From a virus, in the IMG/VR virus record IMGVR_UViG_3300023276_000421, positions 1 to 29,654 of that record: a DNA stretch of 29,654 bases; one strand, written 5' to 3'. The translations under genes were made by a program, and so were the position numbers. The notes beneath the pieces were generated by a model, which made no database searches, had not been told where the DNA came from, and saw nothing but the letters and a program-made list of their open reading frames with translations. Every line of letters begins with the position of its first letter. Within the stretch, counting starts at the first letter, position 1. Shown piece by piece: positions 22,849 to 28,579 of the stretch.

Positions 22849-23538
22849 TTAAAACATTGTCATTTGCGCTGTCTCACGCTTGATGCGCTCGCAGGCTCCA
22901 TTATAGTAGCTTTCATCCAGTTCACAAGCTGTTAGCTCATGTCCTGCGTAATGGCAGGCAATCGCTATAGACCCGCTTCCGAGATGGGTGTCTAGGATCT
23001 TGTCGCCTTCTTTGGCGTAAGTCTTCAGGATCCAGTCATAGAGTTTTACAGGTTTTTGCGTTGGATGGATGCGCTTTTCATTTAACCGCTTATTTCCTTC
23101 CGCTCTAGATCCGTCTGCGTTGGATCCCTGTAGCATTCCATTCCACATATAAGTAAACATCTTTACGGAGTCATGCATGCTACAGTAAGCAATTTCACAA
23201 TCTGAATACGTGGACGCGGTTTTACATTTATTCCATACGATGCGACCTAGGCCTATGTTCTCGATCGGGTAATAGTTTATCCCCCATATAATTTGATTCT
23301 TACTAACCCTTGAAAGCTCATTGAAATATTGCTGATCTGGAATTTTCCATGTTCCAAGTTTTTCATAGCCTCCTCGATCGACTCCGATGTTTGAGCATTT
23401 GCCGCCATAAAAACCTAACTTATTTGGTCCGTCGAAATACGGTGGATCCGTTATGGCCAGCTCGAAATGATTATCGTCAAACTCACGCATCATCTCCATG
23501 CAGTCGCAATTTCTTATGTCTAATAAATAAGTCTTCAC
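22849..23538 (-). CDS. DNA methyltransferase, DPPY amino-methyltransferase
   Basis: A 229-residue enzyme. Motif IV is ITDPPYFDG (about residues 29-37), HPTQKP occurs at 158-163 and motif I is ILDTHLGSGSIAIAC (181-195), followed by CELDESYYNGACERI. The catalytic motif before the SAM motif fits the beta-type order. DPPY is characteristic of N6-adenine, sometimes N4-cytosine, methyltransferases. It has a GTG start overlapping the TGA of the DnaC-like gene by GTGA. Its likely role is phage-DNA protection, one of three methyltransferases in this window. The target site cannot be told from sequence. Confidence 0.9.
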   Translation of the reverse strand: MKTYLLDIRNCDCMEMMREFDDNHFELAITDPPYFDGPNKLGFYGGKCSNIGVDRGGYEKLGTWKIPDQQYFNELSRVSKNQIIWGINYYPIENIGLGRIVWNKCKTASTYSDCEIAYCSMHDSVKMFTYMWNGMLQGSNADGSRAEGNKRLNEKRIHPTQKPVKLYDWILKTYAKEGDKILDTHLGSGSIAIACHYAGHELTACELDESYYNGACERIKRETAQMTMF

Positions 23539-24218
23539 CCCTGAACCCCCCTAAACCCGTAATCAGTAGTATTGCAGTCAATCACGGTGTTTCGATCCCT
23601 GACGAGCCGTGAAGCAATCCGATTGTCGATCTTATCGGCTATTGCATCAATCGTCATGTTAGAATTTATTAAAGTCCATTTACCAAGCCTTGAGTCAAGA
23701 ATCTCGAACCACTTTGATGACATAAATTCGCTGTCCATCTCTCCCCCTAAATCATCTATCACAATAAAATGATCATTTCGTATCGGATGCATAATGCTAA
23801 AGTCGCCTGATCGCAGGCTTTCTGCTATGCCAGAAGCCTTCCAATAGCTGATATTGTAACGCTGTGATATTTCAACATCATACGAGCCGTCGGGCTTGCC
23901 CATGTAATAGCGATGATACGCTTTAAAATATGAATACATTTTCGCGCATAGGTGTGTTTTTCCTGTCCCGCTTGATCCGAGCAATGAAAGCCAGTGAGGG
24001 CGTTTGTTCTCGACTAATTCAGCCATGAACGAAGCTGACTTTGCTTGCATTATTTCAAGCGATGAATCTTTCAGCGTTTCAAACTCTAAATGCTTTAAGA
24101 ATCTACCGCTCATCTCTTGGATTTTCTGGACTGATGACGAGGGCGCGGTAGCTGCCCTTTTCAACGGCTTCGTTAGCAGCTCGCTGATTGCTTTCGGTGT
24201 TCCGGTTTGATTTTGCAT
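23535..24218 (-). CDS. DnaC-like replicative helicase loader (AAA+ ATPase)
   Basis: A 227-residue AAA+ ATPase. Walker A is LLGSSGTGKTHL (GSSGTGKT, residues 81-88), Walker B is HFIVIDDLGGE (about 150-160), sensor-like INSNMT follows (185-190) and an Arg-finger region is RIASRLVRD (200-208). It fits the DnaC/IstB-type helicase loader that loads the replicative helicase at the phage origin. The ATG at 24218 has AAGGAAACCAA before it, a good Shine-Dalgarno, but overlaps the previous gene by 116 bases. A start at Met36 (24113) overlaps by 11 bases without one. I prefer the first. Confidence 0.85.
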   Translation of the reverse strand: MQNQTGTPKAISELLTKPLKRAATAPSSSVQKIQEMSGRFLKHLEFETLKDSSLEIMQAKSASFMAELVENKRPHWLSLLGSSGTGKTHLCAKMYSYFKAYHRYYMGKPDGSYDVEISQRYNISYWKASGIAESLRSGDFSIMHPIRNDHFIVIDDLGGEMDSEFMSSKWFEILDSRLGKWTLINSNMTIDAIADKIDNRIASRLVRDRNTVIDCNTTDYGFRGVQG

Positions 24219-24837
24219 TTGGTTTCCTTGGTGTTTGTTCTCTTTTCTGCCATGTTGAAATCGAAGCCTTCCATGACTTCATTTTATTCTTTCCGACCAT
24301 CCAGCCTTTAGACTCGTAAAAATTGATAAAGTTTTCAGCATCCACTGAATAGCCTTTTAATGAAACATATTCCTGAACTTCAGAAAGAGAGGGCGGAGTG
24401 AAGCGACTACTCTTTTTATTATTCGAAGATGAAATTGAAGATGAAGATGAAAGAGAAGAGTTGCTTTTTTGTTCAACACTCGTTGAACGTCCGTTCGATG
24501 TTATTGACTTAGAGCGACTTAACCCACTTGCTTTACCTGCTTCAGAGCACTTTTTACGCCTATTTAACTGCTTGTTTCGCTCAACCAAAAGCCTTTCATT
24601 TGTAATGTAATTCGGCTTTGTTGGGTGTTCGATAAAGCATTGTTGAACGTTCGTTGAACGTTTGTTCAATCCACTTAATGACAAAAATGATTGTTCGTCA
24701 TCTGGTATGCCATCATTCATCCAGTCAAAGCAAAGTAGCCTTATGTATGCACCTTCTTCTTCGAGGGTCATCATGGTAATTCTTGGCGACGAAAGCCAAT
24801 CTTGAGGATAGAATTGGAATGCGGGACTCTTTGCCAT
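24103..24837 (-). CDS. DUF1376-type replication protein
   Basis: A 244-residue product from ATG 24837, preceded by AAGAGG. Its first 60 residues match the DUF1376 phage/prophage replication domain: SPAFQFYPQDWLSSPRITMMTLEEEGAYIRLLCFDWMNDGIPDDEQ. Residues about 85-150 are a Lys/Arg/Ser linker with a serine-rich run (SSLSSSSSISSS). A C-terminal helical region includes LSEVQEYVSLKGY and a WKASISTWQKRE segment, similar to primosomal DnaD-like C-termini. It is placed before the helicase loader, as replication initiators often are. The stop of the previous gene overlaps the ATG as TAATG. Confidence 0.8.
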   Translation of the reverse strand: MAKSPAFQFYPQDWLSSPRITMMTLEEEGAYIRLLCFDWMNDGIPDDEQSFLSLSGLNKRSTNVQQCFIEHPTKPNYITNERLLVERNKQLNRRKKCSEAGKASGLSRSKSITSNGRSTSVEQKSNSSLSSSSSISSSNNKKSSRFTPPSLSEVQEYVSLKGYSVDAENFINFYESKGWMVGKNKMKSWKASISTWQKREQTPRKPNAKSNRNTESNQRAANEAVEKGSYRALVISPENPRDER

Positions 24838-25202
24838 TACGTAACCTCTTTCTTGCAATTACTTCTTAATGCTGTATTTCCAAAACATCCGTAACCAACC
24901 TCAATGTAATCCCAAGGCGAGCTTTCATCTTCATACTTATCCTCTTCTAATCTTTGAATAAAGGTGTCTCTCAGATTATTGCCGACTTCGCTCTCTTTCC
25001 ATCCTTCATTGCTTCCATCGGGGATTAATATTATTGTTCTGTATCCGTTTATAACCCTACCGCTTATCATAAACATTTCAGGCGGATTATTATTGTCAAA
25101 TGGATTTTCGTGTTTTAATTGAGATATCCAAGCAACCATTCTTTCAAAACAATCATTATTCCATGTTGTCGCGATCACTGCATTATGATTTATATTTCCC
25201 AT
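24837..25202 (-). CDS. Small conserved phage protein at head of replication operon
   Basis: The frame extends to a TTG at 25352, but the product resembles a phage family that starts with G-x-I-N-H-N-A-V-I-x-T-x-W, so the ATG at 25202 is chosen. It has GAAGG 8 bases upstream. The 121-residue protein contains NHNAVIATTWNNDCFERMVAW, then MFMISGRVINGYRTIILIPDGSNEGWKESEVGNNLR, and ends WDYIEVGYGCFG. The pattern NGY-x-x-x-x-x-x-PDGSxEGWxES is shared with relatives. The function is unknown. The upstream stretch carries a promoter and the leader rather than coding sequence. Confidence 0.7.
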   Translation of the reverse strand: MGNINHNAVIATTWNNDCFERMVAWISQLKHENPFDNNNPPEMFMISGRVINGYRTIILIPDGSNEGWKESEVGNNLRDTFIQRLEEDKYEDESSPWDYIEVGYGCFGNTALRSNCKKEVT

Positions 25203-25324
25203 TTCTATACCTTCTAAAAAGCGAAAGCCCCTCAGTGTCATGCATTGCTCGAAAGAGTTTTTGCCTGAGAAGCCTTCTAAATTTTGAGTATAAAAAAACT
25301 CCTTCCTAATACATGACAATGGCA

Positions 25325-25352
25325 AATCTATTGCATTAAAAACAGAAGTCAA
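25325..25352 (-). promoter_or_regulatory. Promoter P5, replication operon
   Basis: On the minus strand: TTGACT (25352-25347), a 16-base spacer, then TAGATT (25330-25325). It lies 11 bases after the T-run of a strong terminator. It would give a leader of about 115 bases before the ATG at 25202, including an AGGAAGGAG purine run with no start codon nearby. Read as TTG-N19-TAGATTTG it also fits the Bacteroidetes-type TTTG/TAnnTTTG layout. Unlike the other four sites it lacks an ACGTA-like spacer. Confidence 0.55.
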
Positions 25353-25362
25353 CTCTTTTTAC

Positions 25363-25395
25363 AAAAAAAGAACCGAAAGATTTCTCCCTCGGCTC
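25363..25395 (-). terminator. Intrinsic terminator with GAAA loop before the replication operon
   Basis: On the minus strand an 11-pair stem, GAGCCGAGGGA with TCTTTCGGTTC (three G-T pairs), closes a GAAA tetraloop and is followed by seven Ts (25369-25363). It is the clearest terminator in the window. It stops transcription from the PAPS-reductase side, or from the candidate promoter at 25437-25464, and isolates the replication operon, whose promoter starts 11 bases on. Confidence 0.85.
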
Positions 25396-25430
25396 ACATA
25401 CTACCCCTAGTATTACTAATATTAAACAAG
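25363..25430 (-). ncRNA. Candidate 68-nt small RNA or structured leader
   Basis: A promoter-like TTGACT-N16-CATCAT (25464-25437) points at this stretch, which has no ORF. The predicted transcript would have a short lead, a perfect hairpin ATACTA-GGGG-TAGTAT (25413-25398), two bases, and then the 11-pair GAAA-loop terminator stem with U7. An upstream TTAGTA could compete for the TACTA arm. The promoter -10 is weak (CATCAT), so this may simply be two intrinsic terminators in tandem after the PAPS-reductase-like gene. This is inference from structure only. Confidence 0.35.
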
Positions 25431-25484
25431 ACCGCTATGATGAATTAATGAGTTATTTAGTCAATAAAAAACCTTCAATAATTA

Positions 25485-26399
25485 TTACTCGCAAAACCCA
25501 CTCATGCACCCAATTGCCTCATTAACTATTCCGTCTTCATCGGTAAAATGTCCCTTAGCTCCTTTTCCTGTCATGCTCCACTTTACAACATCATTAATCG
25601 TGCAAACCATCATTTCTCTACCATCTTTAGTTTTTATTTGCTTTGTCCTGAACCTCTCTGGTATATGACTTGCCGGGAAAAAACTTGAATACCTCCCGTA
25701 TAACTTTTCAAATTTTTCTTCTGCTTCCCTGATCATATCAATCCGATCTGGAAACTTTATTGCAATTGTCCTCACCTCAGCTTTGCGCGACATAATACAA
25801 GGGTAGCAACCGACTCTCTGAGAACCAATATCATACAACGGATTAAGAGGGAACTTATGCTTTTCATGAATAGATACAACATCGGTGTATTTCCATTTTA
25901 TAATGGGCCGCCACTGTGGATAGACTACATTAAATCCAGCCATATCCCATTCTGGCATATTCTTTCGATCTTCGCTTTCATCGGCCCTTACCCCAGAACA
26001 GCTAATGACTTCATATCCATCATATTTTAATTTTTCTATATAATCTTCTGTTGGATATATTTTTAATACCTGCGTACAGAATCTTGCTTTCGTAGATGGA
26101 AACCTTTTTTTCTTCAAAGCCAATTCATAGAAATCTAATTCAGGCTTTAACGTAATCACTGGATGAATCTCTTTATTGATTTTCTCAACGTGAGCATATG
26201 TCCAGTCGTGCTCATTTCCAGTATCGCTAAATGTGCAGATTATTTTATCCTTTGGAATTCCAGAATCATGAAGCATCCAAAGCAATAAAGCTGTTGAGTC
26301 TTTTCCGCCAGAAATCCCACAAAGATATCGCGTCTTTTCTGTTGTCCGTGGCGGCTTCATGGCCTCGCATGGGCCAAAGTCTAATAAGTCAGTTTTCAT
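25485..26399 (-). CDS. PAPS reductase-like PP-loop sulfurtransferase-family protein
   Basis: A 304-residue product from ATG 26399; a frame extension to TTG 26432 is rejected because it lies in the terminator stem. The PP-loop motif SGGKDS is at residues 30-35, then TFSDTGNEHDWTYAHV, a RFCTQVLK segment, GVRADESEDRKNMPEWD (136-152), and a GCYPC knuckle (197-201), ending CMSGFCE. Cysteines at about 108, 198, 201, 298 and 303 could hold an iron-sulfur cluster. Phage members of this family have unknown substrates; sulfur chemistry on nucleotides or DNA (DndC-like), or anti-defence, is possible. It is flanked by terminators, so it is an insulated gene. Confidence 0.85.
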   Translation of the reverse strand: MKTDLLDFGPCEAMKPPRTTEKTRYLCGISGGKDSTALLLWMLHDSGIPKDKIICTFSDTGNEHDWTYAHVEKINKEIHPVITLKPELDFYELALKKKRFPSTKARFCTQVLKIYPTEDYIEKLKYDGYEVISCSGVRADESEDRKNMPEWDMAGFNVVYPQWRPIIKWKYTDVVSIHEKHKFPLNPLYDIGSQRVGCYPCIMSRKAEVRTIAIKFPDRIDMIREAEEKFEKLYGRYSSFFPASHIPERFRTKQIKTKDGREMMVCTINDVVKWSMTGKGAKGHFTDEDGIVNEAIGCMSGFCE

Positions 26400-26416
26400 A
26401 ATTCTGTTTTCATAAT

Positions 26417-26472
26417 AAAAAACCGCCAACAATCACGACTCACGGCCACCATAGCCACATGATTGAAGGCGG
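26417..26472 (-). terminator. Intrinsic terminator between DUF4406 and PAPS-reductase-like genes
   Basis: On the minus strand CCGCC (26472-26468), TT, CAATCA pairs with TGATTG, TT, GGCGG, an 11-pair stem with a 2x2 internal loop, around a 24-base loop. TTTTTT follows (26422-26417). The terminator ends 18 bases before the ATG of the next gene, so that gene has little space for its own promoter and probably depends on readthrough or an upstream internal promoter. Confidence 0.75.
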
Positions 26473-26478
26473 GTAAAG

Positions 26479-26892
26479 TTAATTTCCTATGAAGTCAAAT
26501 CTCCATCCTGTTTTAATCGGAGTCAATGAGTATGTGTTGAAAATCGGAATCCCTAATTGAGCAGCAAGAAACACTTCTATTTTCGCTCCCCTTGACTTAC
26601 TCCACCCTTCAAGAACAACAACCATATCGCAATCAGCAACCATCTTTATATCTTTCCTCATGTAATAATCCCAATCCTCGCCGGTTCCATGCTCGGCAGG
26701 GTTCAAGACTTCATAGCCTTCCGCTCGGAGCTTGTCGGCAACCTTATTAAATGCAGGGAAGTTAAAATCTTTAATGCCTGTCATTGGGCCAGAAATGTAA
26801 ACCTTTTCCTTTTTAAAAACCCGATCATGCGTCGCCCTCTGAGCTTCGAAATCGGTGTTTCCTGTTCCTCTGTTTTTGCGTGGGTTGGTCAT
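26479..26892 (-). CDS. DUF4406 / nucleoside deoxyribosyltransferase-like protein
   Basis: A 137-residue protein. After a basic N-terminus of 28 residues comes the DUF4406 core: KVYISGPMTGIKDFNFPAFNKVADKLRAEGYEVLNPAEHG, then YMRKDIKMVADCDMVVVLEGWSKSRGAKIEVFLAAQLGIPIF. The SGPMTG turn, the D-I-x-x-V-x-x-C-D helix and the Glu106 of KIEVFLA match the nucleoside 2-deoxyribosyltransferase fold, in which the Glu is the nucleophile. Phage members may salvage or modify nucleotides. ATGA overlap with the RlpA-like gene upstream; a terminator follows it. Confidence 0.85.
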   Translation of the reverse strand: MTNPRKNRGTGNTDFEAQRATHDRVFKKEKVYISGPMTGIKDFNFPAFNKVADKLRAEGYEVLNPAEHGTGEDWDYYMRKDIKMVADCDMVVVLEGWSKSRGAKIEVFLAAQLGIPIFNTYSLTPIKTGWRFDFIGN

Positions 26893-27266
26893 TTCACCAC
26901 CTCCACTTGAGTCTCAATCCGCCCAAGATACAGAGCGCAAAGAGTTAGATCATAGAACGCCTGAATGCTCAAGTCTAAATCAGTCTTAAAATCGTGTCTA
27001 TCTGTGACCCTGACAAGGATACTTCTATCCTCATATGTGACCTTGAGGACTGTTCCAAATGGGTAATCGTAACTCGCGCAAGTATAGGCACCAGGATCGT
27101 AAGGCTTTCCGTTAGCCATTAATCGGCCCTTTAAGCTGTTAGAGTAATAAGTTGTCGATTCAGCATTACAGGCAACCCCGAATACTAGAATAGCAATCAT
27201 TAGCGTTAAATAGATTGGCAGCCAGTTACGGGACAGCCAGTTTGTTGATTTGCTTAATATTTTCAT
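26889..27266 (-). CDS. RlpA-like double-psi beta-barrel exported protein
   Basis: A 125-residue protein. A hydrophobic N-terminal segment (about 17-33, LPIYLTLMIAILVFGVA) ends in Cys33 and may be an uncleaved anchor or a lipid-type signal. The domain from about 38 to 123 has the RlpA pattern: TYYSNSLKGRLMANGKPYDP, YPFGTVLKV, ILVRVTDRHDFKTDLDLS and GRIETQVEVV. RlpA relatives cut naked glycan strands. The residue that aligns with the conserved His of an AAH-x-x-LPFG motif is Ser65 here, so activity may be lost. It has its own promoter-like site and lies far from the holin. Confidence 0.75.
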   Translation of the reverse strand: MKILSKSTNWLSRNWLPIYLTLMIAILVFGVACNAESTTYYSNSLKGRLMANGKPYDPGAYTCASYDYPFGTVLKVTYEDRSILVRVTDRHDFKTDLDLSIQAFYDLTLCALYLGRIETQVEVVK

Positions 27267-27294
27267 ATGGTGTTATTTGAGTTAAAAAAATAAT

Positions 27295-27322
27295 AGATTA
27301 GAATAATTATGTAATTAGTCAA
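27295..27322 (-). promoter_or_regulatory. Promoter P2, upstream of the RlpA-like gene
   Basis: On the minus strand: TTGACT (27322-27317), 16-base spacer with ATTACATAATT, then TAATCT (27300-27295). The -35 overlaps the stop codon of the upstream gene. The -10 lies about 28 bases before the ATG at 27266. It matches the promoter at 21813-21840 at all but a few spacer bases and shares its AACTCAAA leader. Confidence 0.65.
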
Positions 27323-27527
27323 GATTTATTTTAAGCTTTTTTGCATGCTTGACCACAAGCGGATGAGTCAACAATAGCTCAGGCGCGGAAATATTCTCGC
27401 CCGATATTGTCGAATTGATCAGTCTTCGCTCTGTAGCGTTCAACTTGATACCCATTGATACGGTGCGTTTACCGTGTTTATTGAGACATTTTCTGCCCGC
27501 GTCTTTTCTCCATCCTCCTGAAGCCAT
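27315..27527 (-). CDS. Small basic protein, possibly DNA-binding
   Basis: A 70-residue basic protein. It opens ASGGWRKDAGRKCLNKHGKRTVSMGIKLNATERRLINSTI. The GGW-x-K-x-AGRK start and K-R-T-V-S-x-x-I-K-L followed by T-E-R-R helix resemble the many short phage/plasmid proteins with a GGxRxGAGRK lead and a ribbon-helix-helix-like segment. The C-terminus ends in a basic helix. DNA binding is likely but inferred. It is 4 bases from the preceding gene and its end carries a promoter -35. Confidence 0.55.
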   Translation of the reverse strand: MASGGWRKDAGRKCLNKHGKRTVSMGIKLNATERRLINSTISGENISAPELLLTHPLVVKHAKKLKINLD

Positions 27528-27531
27528 AATA

Positions 27532-27744
27532 TTACTCTTTCGGTTTTAGTTTGTTGATTCTGTTAAATAAAAGTTGTTCGCAGGTTTCATGTGTTACTTT
27601 AATGTCGTTAAGCTCCTTAATGGCTTGGAGCTTTTGACATGTCTTTTTATGTTCCCTTATTGCCGTCTCAAGAGTCATAGAAGGGATTAAATCGACCTTC
27701 GTATGCTCTTTGAGGTGTTGGGCTATTGATTTAGTGCTATTCAT
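27532..27744 (-). CDS. Small hypothetical helical protein
   Basis: A 70-residue protein that is almost entirely helical (SIAQHLKEHTKVDL, LETAIREHKKTCQKLQAIKELNDIKV, ETCEQLLFNRINKLKPKE), with two cysteines and a basic end. It could be a small coiled-coil dimer. The ATG lies 8 bases inside the methyltransferase end (ATGAATAG), which supports translation by coupling. No named family or activity can be seen. Confidence 0.5.
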   Translation of the reverse strand: MNSTKSIAQHLKEHTKVDLIPSMTLETAIREHKKTCQKLQAIKELNDIKVTHETCEQLLFNRINKLKPKE

Positions 27745-28579
27745 TGTTTAATATTCTCCATGCTTTTGCCGCCGTTTGTGGGACAACCCCATTGCCCAAG
27801 AGCCTAAGTCTGTCCACCCTGTCGGAAGTCCCATTAGCTGCTCTACCCACGCTGGATTTAATTGTTCTTGGCGCTTCCCATTCGTGTTGAGGTTCTCCTG
27901 GTCGGGCTGGGTACATGCCGCAACTACATCCTCTATGTTCCCCTTCTTCCTGTCCTTCGTTGGATCGTTCCGACTCATAGCTTCGCGTGGCGTGGGCCAA
28001 TTCTTCACCTTGTTGCTCAACCCCTGCTGTTTGCTGTTCTTGCTCCTTCTGTCGCTGCAATCTGGTGTTGGCCAAGATGAATAACCTTTCTCTGCGATGG
28101 CTTGCACCGACTTCCTCCGCACTGAATATTCCTGCGTCAACTGAGTAACCCAATTCCTCCAAGTCTGATTTGACTTCTCTGAGTCCGTTATTAACGTGTC
28201 CTCTGACGTTTTCAAAGAAGCACCAAAGAGGTCTAATTGCTCGAATGTGTTCTCTGATGAAAGGCCAGAGGTGCCGGGGGTCTTTGTCTCCAAGCTGCTT
28301 TCCTGCGACTGAGAAGGGCTGACAGGGATAACCTCCAATGATTCCGTGAACTCGTCCAGAAAACTGTTTTGCAGGGAAGGTTTTAAGATCCGTCCAGATA
28401 GGTGCTGCATCCATTTTACCTTCTTCAATCTTTGCAACCAAGTTCGCTTGAGCGAAGGCTTCGATCTCCACATAGCAGACTGTTCTAGCATTGAGGCCAG
28501 CGAGTCGTAATCCAAGCTCGATTCCTCCGTAGCCTGAACAAAATGAAATAATGTTTTGGGTATTATTAACATTACTCAT
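27737..28579 (-). CDS. C5-cytosine DNA methyltransferase
   Basis: A 280-residue Dcm/M.HhaI-type enzyme. Motif I is FCSGYGGIELGL (13-24), motif IV is GGYPCQPFS with catalytic Cys86, ENV is at 123-125 (FFENVRG), HRRERLF at 161-167 matches motif VIII, and RLRLLGNGVVPQTA (257-270) matches motif X. The region between VIII and X (about 171-245) is a Gln/Glu/Gly-rich stretch with little evident target-recognition structure. That is where the overlapping frame carries its conserved motifs. It starts with ATG 8 bases inside the exonuclease end. It probably protects phage DNA from host restriction. Confidence 0.92.
   Translation of the reverse strand: MSNVNNTQNIISFCSGYGGIELGLRLAGLNARTVCYVEIEAFAQANLVAKIEEGKMDAAPIWTDLKTFPAKQFSGRVHGIIGGYPCQPFSVAGKQLGDKDPRHLWPFIREHIRAIRPLWCFFENVRGHVNNGLREVKSDLEELGYSVDAGIFSAEEVGASHRRERLFILANTRLQRQKEQEQQTAGVEQQGEELAHATRSYESERSNEGQEEGEHRGCSCGMYPARPGEPQHEWEAPRTIKSSVGRAANGTSDRVDRLRLLGNGVVPQTAAKAWRILNNE
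27748..28572 (-). CDS. Overlapping-frame phage protein (WPTP / LNPxWVExLMG family)
   Basis: A 274-codon frame in another phase, lying almost wholly inside the methyltransferase gene. Its C-terminal half matches a phage protein pattern: FGASLKTSEDT (about 116-126), SWPTPDCSDRR with a second WPTP, SKQQGLSNKV, and LNPAWVEQLMGLPTGWTDL (238-256). Its ATG overlaps the exonuclease TAA (TAATG) and GAGGA lies 7 bases upstream. Met55 (28410) after AGAAGG is an alternative start. The function is unknown; it has been seen beside or inside phage methyltransferases. The level of expression is not proven. Confidence 0.6.
   Translation of the reverse strand: MLIIPKTLFHFVQATEESSLDYDSLASMLEQSAMWRSKPSLKRTWLQRLKKVKWMQHLSGRILKPSLQNSFLDEFTESLEVIPVSPSQSQESSLETKTPGTSGLSSENTFEQLDLFGASLKTSEDTLITDSEKSNQTWRNWVTQLTQEYSVRRKSVQAIAEKGYSSWPTPDCSDRRSKNSKQQGLSNKVKNWPTPREAMSRNDPTKDRKKGNIEDVVAACTQPDQENLNTNGKRQEQLNPAWVEQLMGLPTGWTDLGSWAMGLSHKRRQKHGEY

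Noticed and set aside
25203-25352. 50-codon N-terminal extension (TTG start) of the small gene at the head of the replication operon
   Set aside because: It would start on a promoter -35; relatives start at GNINHNAV, and a GAAGG site lies before the ATG at 25202.
25421-25475. Plus-strand copy of ATTAAACAAG followed by ATG codons
   Set aside because: The reading frames that follow end after a few codons; it is a chance match on the other strand.
26400-26432. TTG extension of the PAPS-reductase-like gene
   Set aside because: The extra codons lie in the terminator stem and T-run; the ATG at 26399 is the natural start.
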